Assembly: GCA_021229015.1 (NCBI GenBank)
Contig: CM037781.1
Span: 36,500,759-36,564,758 of the forward strand
Reading direction: 5' to 3'
Origin: Solen grandis
Lineage: Eukaryota > Mollusca > Bivalvia > Adapedonta > Solenidae
Length of the DNA stretch: 64,000 nt
Shown here: positions 1-52,854 of the stretch, piece after piece
Numbering within the stretch: position 1 is the stretch's first letter
How the letters are laid out: every line of letters starts with the position of its first letter
Notes under the pieces: model-generated
Told to the model about the DNA's origin: nothing
Database searches by the model: none
Seen by the model: the letters and a program-made list of their open reading frames with translations, nothing else
Translations under genes and position numbers: made by a program

Positions 1-246
1 CTAGATGTGCATATTGTTGGCATGTCATGATTTGCTTGATTTTGAATGAGTTATGGCTCTTTGTTATATTTCTCAAGACTCTCTGACATGGAATCAGTAA
101 CTCTGACAAGCAGTGTCTGTAGGTATTCATCATCTTCAATAATTATTCTTATTGCATTAAATTTGTGCCACTCTCACATCTTTATGCATTGAAAATTTAA
201 GCACTGCATTTACCCGGTGTTTAAAGATTATATTCTTTTCATGACC

Positions 247-346
247 NNNNNNNNNNNNNNNNNNNNNNNNNNNNNNNNNNNNNNNNNNNNNNNNNNNNNN
301 NNNNNNNNNNNNNNNNNNNNNNNNNNNNNNNNNNNNNNNNNNNNNN
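247..346. other. assembly gap (100 N)
   Basis: A run of exactly 100 N, the usual convention for a scaffold gap of unknown length. It removes the 5' part of the exon that resumes at 347. Confidence 0.99.
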
Positions 347-40661
<40,315 letters not shown>

Positions 40662-40982
40662 GTTAGTTCTTTTATGCATTTTTATCATATATTTTCTATA
40701 TTCGTTCATCTGATTTCTTTAAAATCACTTCACTAGCTGAATTCTTATGATTGAAATACTAAATGTATTCATTTTTATTATCCTGAACCTCACTCATAAT
40801 TGTTGCATATTCCGTACATTCCACATATATACTTCTATTCATTCAGAGAAGGGGTATTTAAATGCAAAATTTACTAAACGTCTGTAGATGCAAATAGTAT
40901 TCAGATTCTTTTTAACTTACTTTATATAACTGCTCTTAACTGAAAATATCGTTGTAGTGATACTGAAACCCACGGAGAGTAG

Positions 40983-40988
40983 AATAAA
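40983..40988 (+). promoter_or_regulatory. possible polyadenylation signal (AATAAA)
   Basis: AATAAA about 320 bases after the TAG at 40664. It is relevant only if the array 3 exon is terminal. A hexamer in AT-rich DNA is weak evidence. Confidence 0.25.
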
Positions 40989-41536
40989 AAATTTAAGAAT
41001 TATTTAATGAAAGTTATATATTCCAGCTCCTAGCTTTAAGTTTGTTTGTTGTTGTTGTTTTTTTTTTATTTATTTTTTTTTTTATTCTGTAATAGATACT
41101 GAGTGTTAAGTGCAATAGTTTGAAAATTATGCCGGTAACTATATGCAGTTAATTAACTGGACTATTCCAGACTTGCCTTAATATGCATAAAATAAAACTG
41201 CGATTATCCAAGGAGCGATTAATGATTATCCGGACATCGAAGTAAATCCTACTTCCCGGCGCGGAGAAACAGATAGTGTCCTCGGTTATTCGAACCTTGC
41301 AAATTCCGAACATTTCATTTCCCCTATCAGTCCTCGGAAAAACGCTATTATATGTATACGTATGTTGCTTATTAGAATCTCAAACAAAATTTATTATTAT
41401 AATGCGATGTCAAATTCTCGCTTCTGATTGGTCAATAAGCTGTGTACATAACGTCATGTACACTGAGTATATGTATACGACGCGTTTTAAGTATTTATTA
41501 ACGCAGAAATCGGACTTTGCAGTATAATAAATCCGT

Positions 41537-41631
41537 TATATAGTTTCCTGACAGGGTACATTGCGGCTCGGGTGACATGACTTTCCTCAGCCGGTAATAA
41601 AAAGTCATGTATCCTGTCAAGAAATTGTATA
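41537..41631. repeat. inverted repeat (hairpin) element
   Basis: The left arm TAGTTTCCTGACAGGGTACA is matched by the right arm ATGTATCCTGTCAAGAAATT in inverted orientation. A second inner pair is ACATGACTTT and AAAGTCATGT. It is probably the core of a palindromic non-autonomous transposon. Confidence 0.65.
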
Positions 41632-42633
41632 ACTAATAATATTCTGATTTAGCATTATTACATAAAATGTATGTAGATATCCATAATTTGATAAATTGAA
41701 GATACTCATATCATAATTACATATAATGTAGATACTCCTACAGAGGAACAGATAAGAAATGGTTCCAATTGAGTGATCACTCCCTGTTTTTGTACTATTT
41801 GAGTGAAACCCGTTTCTTTTGTAAATATTTTAACTTTTTGAGTGAAACGTTTACTTACCTTAAAAAGGTGGCTCAATCTCCAATACCTGAGAATGATATT
41901 TTGGTTACTTGTAAGGGATGGTTGATTTTCTACCTCAAGGTGACATTTTGTTTTTCTCGCCAGAAGGTAAAGATAACAAGGTCTATTTCACGAGATAAAT
42001 GTGGCATAATTGAAAATAAAGCAATAATCTTTTTTCATGAAAAAAGATATATATTCGCATGTTATAATTATTTTATTCTTTGCTTTGCATATAATTAATT
42101 TCTAAGTTGCATAAACGTCTTAACGTTAAAAAAGATAACCCAACAAAGATGATATTGTGCATTTTAGCCCAGTCCACTATTGATGGGCTGGGGTACTATT
42201 GACAACCCTGTTAAGTCATCAAGGTGCGCCAGATGCTCTTGAAAATTTGAATGTACAAACGTCAACGTCAAATGATCAATAGTTATCGAAGGCAATACAC
42301 TTTAAAGCAGGAAGTGGCAATCAGAATTAAAAAGAATTGAGTGAAGCCGTTTTTTCATGCGTAAATGGTAGCACAGAATTGAAATGTTTAGCGTATTAGT
42401 TGCGTAAAATACGCAGATAGGCAGCTTATCTGTTCCTCCTTTAATATTAGTTTAAAAAAAAAAAATTTTTTGTTTAAAATACCGTAGGTCTTTAAATATC
42501 TGTATGTTCGCTTTGATAGCGATGTTCGTCATAATACAGTTTTAGTACGTAGCAAACGTAGTATTATAGTTACATCTATATTAGATTTACACTACACGAT
42601 AGAATTAATGATTACATGTATATGTGTTTGTAA

Positions 42634-42790
42634 GCAGTCGTATAATTATCCTATGTGTGTATGTAGTAATGCAGTCGTATAATTAGCCTATGTGTGTATG
42701 TAGTAATAAGTATATGTGTGTATGTCGATATATAATAATTATATGTGCGCTTGTATGCAGTCATAATAATTATGTGTGCGTAAATAGTCA
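42634..42790. repeat. degenerate 37-bp tandem repeat
   Basis: GCAGTCGTATAATTA recurs at 42634 and 42671, followed by two weaker copies containing TATGTGTGTATGT. It is AT-rich and non-coding. Confidence 0.65.
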
Positions 42791-42925
42791 TAAACGGTCA
42801 TTTATTCTGTCTATTCAATTTGTCCTGTCCAGACGTTTTATTAATGATGACTTTATTTTCACTATTTTGTGTATATTATAAAAACGTCATTCAGAAATCA
42901 ATGCAGCGGGTCGGAGTCGCCTCCT

Positions 42926-42957
42926 CCCCCCCCCCCCCCCCCCCCACACACACACAC
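42926..42957. repeat. poly(C) and CA simple repeat
   Basis: Twenty C followed by a short (CA) run. Confidence 0.9.
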
Positions 42958-43428
42958 CTGTCTGTTATATTTATAGACAATGTGTGGCAGGTGAGACCCA
43001 TGAACAGCTGATTAAAGGATAGACTTTGTTACGGACTCGGTTACAGACTTTCGACACTCAACGTGTTTTTTCCAAGCTACCATATAAATGTTGATTTTTC
43101 GTCGTTGCTTTTGACCTACTCACGGATGATGACGCAAGATAAGACCATATGAAAACAATTTTACTCACTATTGTATATTTCACAGACGCATATCTTAGCT
43201 AAATACCGACTTTTGTTGCGAACATGTTGTACCACTGTGCCGGCAGTCAAAGAACTTAAAAAAGAAAGTAAGTACCGGGTGGCTCTTCGTCTGTTTTCAC
43301 ACGTGCAGTAGTTCAAGTTAATCTCCTTGGCGACCATGATGTACCAGTATGGGCACGGCGACAAACTCCTAATCTGGTCGTCATGGCACCTCCCGCCGGA
43401 GTCCTGGTATGATTATTTTTACAATCCT

Positions 43429-43437
43429 CACCACCAC

Positions 43438-43469
<32 letters not shown>

Positions 43470-43470
43470 C
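43429..43470. repeat. CAC/CAT trinucleotide microsatellite
   Basis: Three CAC units followed by about eleven CAT units. No gene context. Confidence 0.95.
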
Positions 43471-43671
43471 ATTTACTATTATCAGGGATGGAAATCATTA
43501 TCACCATCATTGTAATTCATTGAAAGTCAGGGAAACCATCCTCAATATCAATACATGTATCACAAACTGTACAAATGTTACAGTTAGGGATCAACTTCAC
43601 TATAATCATTATCTTTACCTTAAGTATATACATAATATATATCTATGGCCAGAGAAAGGCATGGAGAGTCG

Positions 43672-43808
43672 ATCCCGGTAGCCAAGAAATTAGAGCGTCC
43701 GCCCCGGAATCGAGAGGATGTGGATTCGATCCCCGGCTACGACATATTCAAGTCCTGGTACGTATATCGCGATTGTGCTTGGCGTTCAGTACATTATGGT
43801 TGACCTGT
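43672..43808 (+). mobile_element. tRNA-derived SINE, family 1
   Basis: The head has TTAGAGCGTCCGCCCCGGAA (box A region) and GTGGATTCGATCCCCGGCTA (box B), then the body phrase GTGCTTGGCGTTCAGTACA. The head matches 9662 and, inverted, 45692. Its 3' part runs into the 42-bp minisatellite. Confidence 0.75.
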
Positions 43809-43985
43809 ATCACACAGTTTTATCTAAATATGATATCGCCAGAACACCGTATCACACAGTTTTATCTAAATATGATATCGCCAGAACACCGTATCACACA
43901 GTTTTATCTAAATATGATATCGCCAGAACACCGTATCACACAGTTTTATCTAAATATGATATCGCCAGAACACCGTATCACACTT
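43809..43985. repeat. 42-bp minisatellite within a SINE copy
   Basis: Four near-perfect copies of a 42-bp unit beginning ATCACACAGTTTTATCTAAA, at 43809, 43851, 43893 and 43935, immediately after the SINE body. Because the period divides by 3, it creates spurious open frames. Confidence 0.93.
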
Positions 43986-45315
43986 CTGTCAAATCGCATT
44001 TGTAGGCTCAGTATGAAACTACCCAACTGAAATGAAGATGCTGTTACTTACATCTATAGTTAAAACTCTGTTGGTTGCCCCCTGTATTGAAAAGCCAGCC
44101 TGTTCTTAAATTTGTTTTGCAGTCACCTGTGTTAAACAACGATTTATCTACCTCTTTTAACTGACTGAGGACAGGCTTCAAGGGAAGCAGTCAAGATAAG
44201 TATATATTATATTGTTGATTGATCGTTAGATTCGTTAATAAGTTCATGTATGTCTGCCATTTTAATTAAAAGGTTTATTACAAAGCTTCTGTAGGCCTAT
44301 TTTTTTACATGTACATGTATTTATATTTAATCACCACAACTTTGCACCAAGTCCCCGCAATGTGGTTGCAAAAATGTCATATGTATACAAACTTAAAATT
44401 GAAAGAATGTGTGTGTTTAATATTTAAATCACGAAAACTGCTGTTTGAAACAGAATATCGTTAATGCATCACTGTAAGTTTTAAGAATGTTTATGTACAA
44501 CAGGATAAACATATAATGTCTTTCTTCTTCTTCTTCTATAGTGGCTCACACTCTTACAACTTGAGGCCACCTCAGCCGCTGCAAGAGATACACCATCAGG
44601 CGAATAGTTTGTGGAACAATCTGACCCCAGCAGGGTACGAATACAAGGTTACATGATGTGAGTTCCAATGATAGGCTTTGTTGTTGTCGTTGTCAAATAA
44701 TAATAAAAATTGATACACAATTCACTTCTTTACGTACAAATTTAAATTTGCTGTATAAAATTATATTGTAGATACCATGCTCTGGGGGTTTCGGGGGCAT
44801 GCCTCCCTTCCGGAAATGTTTTAAAATCTAAACGTAAAAATTTTTGCATTCGATCCGGACTATTTTTGAGGGGCAGTTTATCCTTGCACAAAAAATGACA
44901 AATGACGGATAAAACAACAATTTTGCTTTTATTCAAATCTACCACTCATCATCATCAACACTTAGTTCATAATTTCAGTCATAGCCCAAAAGCATTTCTT
45001 TGATAGCTACTCTAATAATATTTGTCACAAATCATCAGTGGTAAGGCAATGGTTCGTGATAGATACCATAAGACTTGTAGAGTCTTGGGAACCTGATTTA
45101 CAGGTATGGAAACTTATTTTTATAAAAGAATTAAAAAATGATACTTTGATCTTAAAATAGCCCTTTATACTGATATATTTGTTTTTATATTAATATATTG
45201 AATATCGGCGCATTTCTTCAAAGCCTAAAATAAATGTGGTTGGCGTTCAGTCTTTACGGCTGGGCGAGCCACCGGGCACACGACTTTTCTTTTGGTCTGA
45301 CTTTACTCCGTGAAA

Positions 45316-45460
45316 TGTTTGCGGTAGGTCGGAGGTTCTACCCGGGTACCTCTGTGTACTCGGGGTCTTCCTCCACCTGTAATTAACTGGACGTCGCTAT
45401 ATGATTGAAATAATATCGAAGCGACGGTAAACACCAATACAACAACAACAACAACAACAA
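45316..45460 (+). mobile_element. SINE 3' domain (same as 12970 element)
   Basis: Shares GGTTCTACCCGGGTACCTCT, GTCTTCCTCCACCTGTAATT and GCGACGGTAAACACCAATA with the full-length SINE at 12970-13201 and ends in an (AAC)n tail. Its 5' half differs, so it may be a chimeric or truncated copy. Confidence 0.8.
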
Positions 45461-45549
45461 ATGTTTTGAAAGATTACTGTTTGAAACTTTGTGTTGGGTT
45501 AAACATCCGACAGTATTTCAGTTATTTCGCTGTATCACACCCAGTAACA

Positions 45550-45692
45550 ATATCATGTCAATTGGCCAACAAGGAACTACCCTTTTATGCTGAGCGCCAA
45601 GCAAGGGAGCTATACCAGTACCATTTCTAGACTTTGGTATAGCCCTCCCGCTCCAAATGCGGACGCTCTAAACACTCGGCCACCAGGGACGA
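45550..45692 (-). mobile_element. tRNA-derived SINE, family 1 (minus strand)
   Basis: On the minus strand: CGTCCCTGGTGGCCGAGTGT, TTTAGAGCGTCCGCATTTGG, then ACTGGTATAGCTCCCTTGCT and a GTAGTTCCTTGTTGGCC tail. The head and body match the 9662 element. The box B region is degenerate. Confidence 0.7.
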
Positions 45693-47037
45693 TAACCGTC
45701 CAGAGCGGAATTTAACATTAACAGAATACACTTGCGTTACCTTCTGCCTAATGTCAAATTCAAGATTTGCATAAAATACGTACACATGTGCAGTAACGGT
45801 TAGGTCTAAATAAATGCAATAAAGTATCTACAGACCCTCATTGATTCCATTTTACCATGTTGTTCCAAGAGGCGAGTCACTCTCGGTGAGCGGTAGGCTG
45901 CTATGCGGACACACTGGTCGCTGTTTACGGGGAACACATAGATGCTGTTTTGTAAATTCTTACATTGGGGTGATCCCGCTTTTATCATGTATTTTCGTGG
46001 CTTGTTTAGAGCAAACTCCACACAGTGATCTCCCTTGCAAGCAAAATCAAAGCGCACTATGCGCTGAGAGACGGCGGCAGGATTAACATGAAATAGCTAT
46101 AATTCTAAACTCAGCGTTTCTGAAGTTATTGAAGTAGTCATATAACGACAAAACTCCACGTGCTGTTGCTACTCGCTCTCTGTTCGTTACAAAATAATCC
46201 TGAGTTAGGGTCGTGAACCTTTCAATCATAAGTAGGTCATTCTCTTTCTTCAGTACTAGCGAACCTGATGTATACATTCTATCTGTTATTGTGTTTGTGT
46301 AGAAATTGTCAAGGTATTTGATTATTTAAGATACTAGAATGTTTGCCTTTCTATTTCAAAGATAAGAAATGCTATGGGAGGAACCTAACTCGCCATAATG
46401 CAAAATTACGTGTGGACTATTTTAGGTCAATAATATACATACGGAGCGCTACTTTTTCTTTTTACAGGAGTAGATCTTCGTGTATGTAAAATGGGTTGCT
46501 GTTCTAATTAAGAAATGTCACGGTTATTTTGATATTTTGTTCACGCTTAAAGTAGATGTTTCTAGTATAACATAATGGAAAAAGAAAACATGTTAACAAA
46601 CAATAATACATTATAAGCGGTTACGGTTATGATTAAAACGACTGTGTAACATATTCCATTCCTATTATCGCATTGCATGGATCCGCACAAAGCGCGGAGA
46701 GGTACAGTTAAACTTGTCGTGGAAAATATGCAAATTTCGTTTTCCAATAAGACGGCTGCGCCGCCGTCACAAATGTCACGTGATGGTAAACTAACAAAAA
46801 TGGCTTCTCCGTCTGCCTGTATTACCACGAGGCGATATTTGATGTTTATTAAAGAAAAACATACTTACGGAAATGACACTCGCAGTATGTTTTTGTTTTG
46901 TTTTGTTTTTTAAAAAAGAAAAATTAGCTGAAGTTCTTGAAAAGGTTTTGGAAGGGACTGCGGTCATTCATAAAAAAAGAATAACTTTTTGAATGATTGC
47001 CGCCCAAACAAAATATTCCTGCAAGAAATAATGCATT

Positions 47038-47260
47038 AAGGGTTATGTGGTTAAGTGGTAACATACCCGACTGCGGACCCTACGGTTGTGGGCTCGAACC
47101 TCGCTTGGGGAAAGGATTGTTCATGACCTTCCCAGGCACACAATACTTGTCCAACCCAGGAACTGTCGAGAAGGAAAAGTATAAGTTGTAAGAAATTGTT
47201 TTCTAATCGACATAAAATAAATAAGTTGATATCAAATAACGAAACCAAGTGCTCTTGGTG
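47038..47260 (+). mobile_element. tRNA-derived SINE, family 2
   Basis: The head TATGTGGTTAAGTGGTAACA (box A-like) and GTGGGCTCGAACCTCGC (box B-like), then CATGACCTTCCCAGGCACAC, GTCCAACCCAGGAACTGTC and the tail TTTTCTAATCGACATAAAAT. It is the same family as 2922-3100 (-) and 57225-57335 (+). Confidence 0.75.
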
Positions 47261-47464
47261 CGACATGCTATTTTAGTACTTTTTTTGTCACGCCTCTGGG
47301 TAAAGCTCCAAATCGAAAGTAGAACGATATCACAAATTTTGGACTAAACGAATCCCAGAGTGCACGCTTTCTTTACAATTGATTAAATATTAAGTATTGC
47401 ATGCCCAATTACACACTGCTTACCACATTTATTACAATGTGTCAATTCGTTTTGTTAATCCTTA

Positions 47465-47655
47465 CGGTGCTGTCGCACATGCGACTGCCTTTGCGACCAG
47501 TGCAAACCAAGATCAGCCTGCACATCCGTCTGATCATGGTCTGCACTGTTTACTATTAAGTCAATGAATTTTCAGAAAGTATCCCCATAAACAACTAATA
47601 GAACAGTCCAAAACGAAGAATTAAGAAATCTAGCATGGTACGGGTTAAATATGCA
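47465..47655. repeat. dispersed mollusc-type repeat with AGATCAGCCTGCACATCCGT
   Basis: Contains AGATCAGCCTGCACATCCGT, CTGATCATGGTCTGCACTGT and an ending ATGGTACGGGTTAAAT. I recall this as a common bivalve interspersed repeat (memory, unverified). The phrase GATCAGCCTGC is shared with the foldback at 49129. Confidence 0.5.
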
Positions 47656-48836
47656 TTATTGCTAATGTGTAGCCTTTTCTAAGTTTATGAGCATGGCTTT
47701 CCATTTCACGATTTAACTCCAATCAATATTTTCCTCAAATCAAAAACATCAAATTCTTTGTCACTAATATTTTGATGTTAATTCTATCACGCAGTTACAT
47801 TAACATCTAGGTATTTACATCTCTGATGCTATTCGCAAAAGTTTACAGACGACATACGAGTCATTTCCTGCTTCCAAGTTGATAAATAACGAGTCTGTTG
47901 ATCAAAGAAAATTTGATTTGAGGAAAATCCTAAATTAAAGAATTTGGTGAATTAATATTTTGATTTGAGAAAATCCCAAGTTGAAAAATTTGGAGAATCA
48001 TTATTATTATTATTATTACTATTATACTGTTGCTGCTTTTGTTAAATGCACCAAAGTTCGAAAATGTAAGAATCCAAACGATATTTTGTTAGGTTTTGCC
48101 AAGCACCATTGGACCAGAGGAGAAAGGACGGTCTTTGGGGTTATCCAAATAGCACGCATTCGGAACAACTTGCACCTTCCGGCTTGAGATGGGGAATGCC
48201 GAGAGAGATTGATGTATTTCAGGCTTGGTTTGTATTTGTGGAGTTTCTTGTGCAAAGAAAGTTAAATAAAATCTTAAATATTAAAGATGTGTTTTATTAA
48301 TATTTGATTTTCCATTATTTATCTTCTTTCTGAAATAGTTATTGGCCAGCCGGATGTTTCTCTAAACAAAGGTTTTCCTTAGCTAATTATCTAAGTTTGT
48401 AACAACTTATTAATTCGTCAAAACTTAAACATTCTAGATTATAGTCAAACAAAAATCAAGATATTGATTTTATAATCAATACAGAAAAAAAATATTTTAA
48501 AAAAATGCGATATAGTTCATGAAACATGTGCCTGTAAAATTCACTATATATTATCATGAAAAGCTGTTTTTTTTATCTCCATAACAATGGATGACGGAAT
48601 TACCCGAGGTGTTCCGTCCGTGTGTGTGCGTGTGTGTGTGGTATTCAAAGTTGCCGAGGTCAAAAGGAACGTGAGTTTTTAAGTTCGAACACAGGCAGCT
48701 GCGAAAATAGTACTTTTGGCACAGGCATGCATTTCATAAACATCTGAAAAAGTGAACATTAAAAATCCCTATAATTAATTTAATAACATCTTACAGAAAA
48801 ATGGTCATCGAGAGCCCAAAGTCTTTAAAACTGACT

Positions 48837-48990
48837 CTGGTAGCTCCCTGCTTGGCGCACAACATATAAACAGGGTAGTTCCAGGACTGGTTGATCCGGT
48901 GTCAAGATAATGTGACCGAGTGTGGTATCATGTCACATGTCTACAGCGTGAAGCACTATATCTGTCTCGAGTATCTCAAGATAGAGACAA
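48837..48990 (+). mobile_element. SINE body fragment, family 1
   Basis: Lacks the tRNA head but has TAGCTCCCTGCTTGGCGC, GTAGTTCCAGGACTGGTTGA, GTGTCAAGATAATGTGACCG and TGTGGTATCATGTCACATG, ending near AGCACTATATCTGTCTCGAG. This is the single-copy counterpart of the 50-bp unit amplified at 56205. Confidence 0.7.
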
Positions 48991-49128
48991 ACGAACAGAA
49001 AATAGCTTTCTATTTCTTCAGAATTCCGTTGATAGAGAATTTAAAATCTGAAAATTAAGGAAATATATACAATACAGGGACTGGTAATAGTAGAAAAGTG
49101 GCAGCTTATACGGGTAGTTCCTGGACAG

Positions 49129-49382
49129 GTCGTTTAAACCCTTTCCCTCATATAGACTCATTTTGACGCACTCAATAGGTACTACATAAAGCCTGATCTG
49201 AAGAAAACCACAGTTAAACCTTACCAAATTTAATTACAAAATCCTCATTTCCAGACCACTGAGGAGCAGCGAACAGCATAAAACCTGATCAGCCTGCGAG
49301 TTACTCGCAGGCTGATCTGGTTTTATGCTGTTCGCATAGGTTTTTTCATGGTTTCCTCTATGAGGGAAAGGGTTAAAACGAC
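49129..49382. mobile_element. foldback element with long central hairpin
   Basis: The outer arms GTCGTTTAAACCCTTTCCCT (left) and AGGGAAAGGGTTAAAACGAC (right) are inverted repeats. The centre, 49269-49335, is a nearly perfect 32-base-arm hairpin whose tip is CTGCGAGTTACTCGCAG. There is no coding capacity. Flanking GTCG/CGAC may be part of the arm. Confidence 0.85.
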
Positions 49383-49771
49383 ATGATTGAGAGTGACGTA
49401 TTATTTGTCCAAGACGTATGCGATATCGTGATACAATGAGACATCACAAAACATATACATATATCTGTTTCTTGTACACGAAGCCCCCAAAAGACTGATA
49501 TAGTATTGGATAGGGGTGAAAATAAGCAAACAGATATATATTGTATCAAAGAAATCCGCACTCAGCAGTGTACAAAACAAACCGATTTTTTTTCTACGTT
49601 CAAGAGCCTTTATACAGCAGTTTTAGGTTTAGACTAAAGACCCCTAATACATGGACCATCAAAGGTAATTACATGCCTACACTTACAATTTTTTATCAAC
49701 ATGTAATTTAACATTGTCATAATCCTCGATCACTCTATATGTAAACAGATTAAAATGTCTGTAGACAAATA

Positions 49772-50060
49772 CATTCTATACATTACAAATACAATTATAT
49801 GAAATACAAATACATATATACAATACAAATACTTAATTATATATAATACAAATACAGTATATACGAGTACAATACAAAAATTCTATATACAATACAAATA
49901 CGTTATACACAATATTATATAAAATACAATTACAGTATAAACTATATTATACAATACAAATATAAAATACAAATACATAATTAACAATAGTTTATACAAT
50001 ACAAATACATAATATAAAATACAAATACATTATTCTCAATATTTTATAATACAAATATAT
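49772..50060. repeat. AT-rich degenerate ATACAAATAC repeat
   Basis: Dozens of AATACAAATACA-like phrases separated by TATA-rich spacers. It is low complexity and probably an eroded microsatellite. It lies shortly before the N gap. Confidence 0.8.
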
Positions 50061-50346
50061 ATATACGTAGGACGATCCAAAATAACGTAGGTTTTTGCTA
50101 CATGTATTGCTTCTACATGCTTGGTAATAAAACATATACAATCATAAATAGGAACATTCATATTACATTGTGTCCGAGTCTAAAAAGGAGACTTGAAAAA
50201 TAATTTATTTGGACTAAGGGACCGTATTCTCAATACATTCCCAATTCCTTCTTTACTTAAGCAATTTTTACATATCCATTTTTTTTTTCTGAAATATGAG
50301 CAGCTTATTTACCTAATTATAATACATATATCGAGATGTGATCACA

Positions 50347-50446
50347 NNNNNNNNNNNNNNNNNNNNNNNNNNNNNNNNNNNNNNNNNNNNNNNNNNNNNN
50401 NNNNNNNNNNNNNNNNNNNNNNNNNNNNNNNNNNNNNNNNNNNNNN
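50347..50446. other. assembly gap (100 N)
   Basis: A second run of exactly 100 N. Linkage of the two sides, and so of the two gene loci, rests on scaffolding. Confidence 0.99.
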
Positions 50447-51230
50447 GAGGTATACTTTATAAGTCAAAAACATCACACCACTGACATCTGAGACCTGGGC
50501 AACTTATTTCTTAAAATGACAAAAAATAAATAAATAGAATTTCACTATTGGCCAATAGCCTTCTCACGTAATCCAGTATTTCTTTTACTGACAAGTTGAA
50601 TTAGCTCAAAGCTGTGCCTGGGCTGCAGACAGATGAGTATGCTTCTTTGGCAGGAGGTCGGCCACGTCATTTTTTTCTCAAATTGTATATCTGAAAGACA
50701 AGAACTTTTAATTTTTTTTTCTTGTGTACGTGACATTTGTCTTGAAATAGGAGATATGCTATAATTATAAATATAAATGTCCTGCTTGAAATTAGTATTA
50801 GGTCTGCTCACTGTTTTTGTTTTATTTTATTTCCGATTCAACGTTATATGCTGGTTATCAAACTAAATTAAACTGACTGGGAGATATTTGCTAAATAACC
50901 CATTTATGGATCCTCAATTAATAGCCCACTATATTTTCTATGATAAGGAAAAGATCAATAACATTGGCATATTGCAGACTAACGTAATTGGTATACACTG
51001 TGCAAATTTCTGTTGTAAAATAACAGCTAAACGTATTGAACATGCCATTTATCATTGTTTACATTTTGCATTGGCTAGTTGAGGATGGTCCGTAATCGGA
51101 AATAGTAGTATGTTAGGTGGTGTTGGCCAGAAAACAACGTGTTAACGTGTTACATGAAAGCACGCTATGACGTCATTAATTAGGACAATGGCCTATTGTT
51201 TAGGGTATGACATAATCGTGACCTCACCCT

Positions 51231-51533
51231 TTTACGAGGTCACGTGACTATCGTTTTCGAGGATGAGTAAACCGCAAATATTTATTCTTTCGTAATATCG
51301 TATTGTTACTCGGGACAATTAATCAACTACGTCATTAACCGCAAAAACGCGACTGAAACAATGAAATCGGGCTGCAGCCCCTACCGCTCCCTTAAACGAG
51401 GTCACGTGACTCCTACCCCACCCCTTGAACGAGGTCGGGCGACTATCGTTTTCGGGAATGAAAAAACCGCAGTATTTATTCGTATATAATATATAATTGT
51501 TATTCGGGACAATTGATAAACTACGTCATCGAT
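51231..51533. repeat. direct repeat of about 108 bp, two copies
   Basis: 51231-51338 and 51426-51533 share, in order, ACGAGGTC, GACTATCGTTTTCG, AAACCGCA, TATTTATTC, TCGGGACAATT and CTACGTCAT. They are offset by about 195 bp. It may be part of the 5' region of the LINE remnant that follows or an independent element. Confidence 0.75.
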
Positions 51534-51872
51534 TTCGCTATTGTCGCAGAAGCATTGAATGAGCGACGTTAAATAATGAGTATTGTCTCTTCGAATAATA
51601 ACGTATTTAATTTCTGAACAATTAAACAACGCTATCCGGAATACCCCGCGCCGTATAACGGATACATTCCCACGCGTCGAGAGAAGATTCCTTCATAATG
51701 AATTAGCGGTAACTGACCTCTTAAACATTTCTGTAAACATAATCTACACCCGTAACGGTTATTAATGGAACGGTTATTATCGGTTATAGACCTAAGGCCT
51801 TACGAATCGCGGACTGAAGGAATGTAAACAACTGTCTCACCCGTCCTCGGACGTATTATTTACTGTTTTTGG

Positions 51873-52252
51873 ATGAAGTCGAACATTCGAAATCGCCTAT
51901 CTATAAATTTACCAAAAAAATATAGAAATGTTTTATCAAGACTCCGTTTGTCATCTCATCCTCTTAGGATTGAATCTGGTCGTCATGGTAATAATAGAAT
52001 AGATCGTAATTTGAGAATGTGTACACTTTGTAACTCTGGTGATATCGAAGATGAATTTCATTTTGTAATTAAGTGTAGTATCTATAGAGATTTACGTATC
52101 CAGTATATAAATTAAATATTATTATAATAGACCTAGTTTTAAAAAATATTGTCAGTTAATGCAATCATCTAATACGACTGAGTTATTTAAATTGGGGAAA
52201 TTTTTATACCAGGCATTTGCTAGGCGCAATTCTATGGTTATCAATATTTCAT
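51873..52252 (+). mobile_element. LINE-like retrotransposon 3' end, frameshifted
   Basis: The peptide contains RLRLSSHPLRIESGRHGNN, RNLRMCTLCNSGDIEDEF and HFVIKCSIYRDLR, a C-x2-C...H...C pattern typical of the region after the reverse transcriptase domain in animal non-LTR elements. The frame stops at 52113-52115. One base over, it resumes with KYYYNRPSFKKYCQLMQSS and KFLYQAFARRNSMVINIS, ending in TAA at about 52252. A one-base loss near 52110 therefore splits it. No reverse transcriptase core or endonuclease is present, so this is a dead fragment. Confidence 0.75.
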
Positions 52253-52560
52253 AAAACTTATTCGGTAAGTGTAAAAAATATATATGATTACATGTACATG
52301 TTTGCCTATAATATTTAATGTCTATTTAAGTAAGCATATTCTCTTTACTGTATTTACTTTGTTGATTAATTAACTGCGCAACATATTTTTTTTGTGTTCC
52401 ATTTTGAAAATTAATTGTTTCTTAACTGCTATTTACCGTTGTTGCTTAATTCACATTTTTTTATATGTTGTTTGTATGCAACCAGAAACTTGTATCAGTT
52501 TACGTTGCTTGATAAAATATATTGAATCCTTAAAGAATCTATACGTATTATTACTTTTTC

Positions 52561-52854
52561 TTTCATTTCTCTCTTTCTCGTCATATTTCCCCGTAATACG
52601 CGTGTCAATGGGTATGTTTTGACAATCGGTGTGAAACGATTCCCACCTTTTTATGTTTAATCTCTATAATCAGAACCAACACCCACAGCGGTATTTGATC
52701 CACGGCGAGTTAATCCGGCTTAGTCTAGCGACGATAAACGGGTATTAGCGGTTTTTCATAGGGCGAGATAATCGCTTTTGGCATTGTCCTACGCTGCGTT
52801 TTTCACTTTCTCCGTGTAGGCAATGGAGATTTTTATTTATTTATTTATTTATTA
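52561..52854. repeat. duplicated block, copy 1
   Basis: Shares with 53707-53990, in order: CTCTTTCTCGTCATATTTCC, CAATCGGTGTGAAACGATTC, GTATTTGATC, GCGAGTTAATCCGGCTTAGT, AAACGGGTATTAGCGG and CACTTTCTCCGTGTA. It ends in a short (TTTA) run. Function unknown, no coding potential. Confidence 0.88.

Noticed and set aside
45806..46086. Pair of overlapping open frames of about 80 codons on both strands
   Set aside because: No recognisable domain, no splice context and no partner exon. Consistent with chance.
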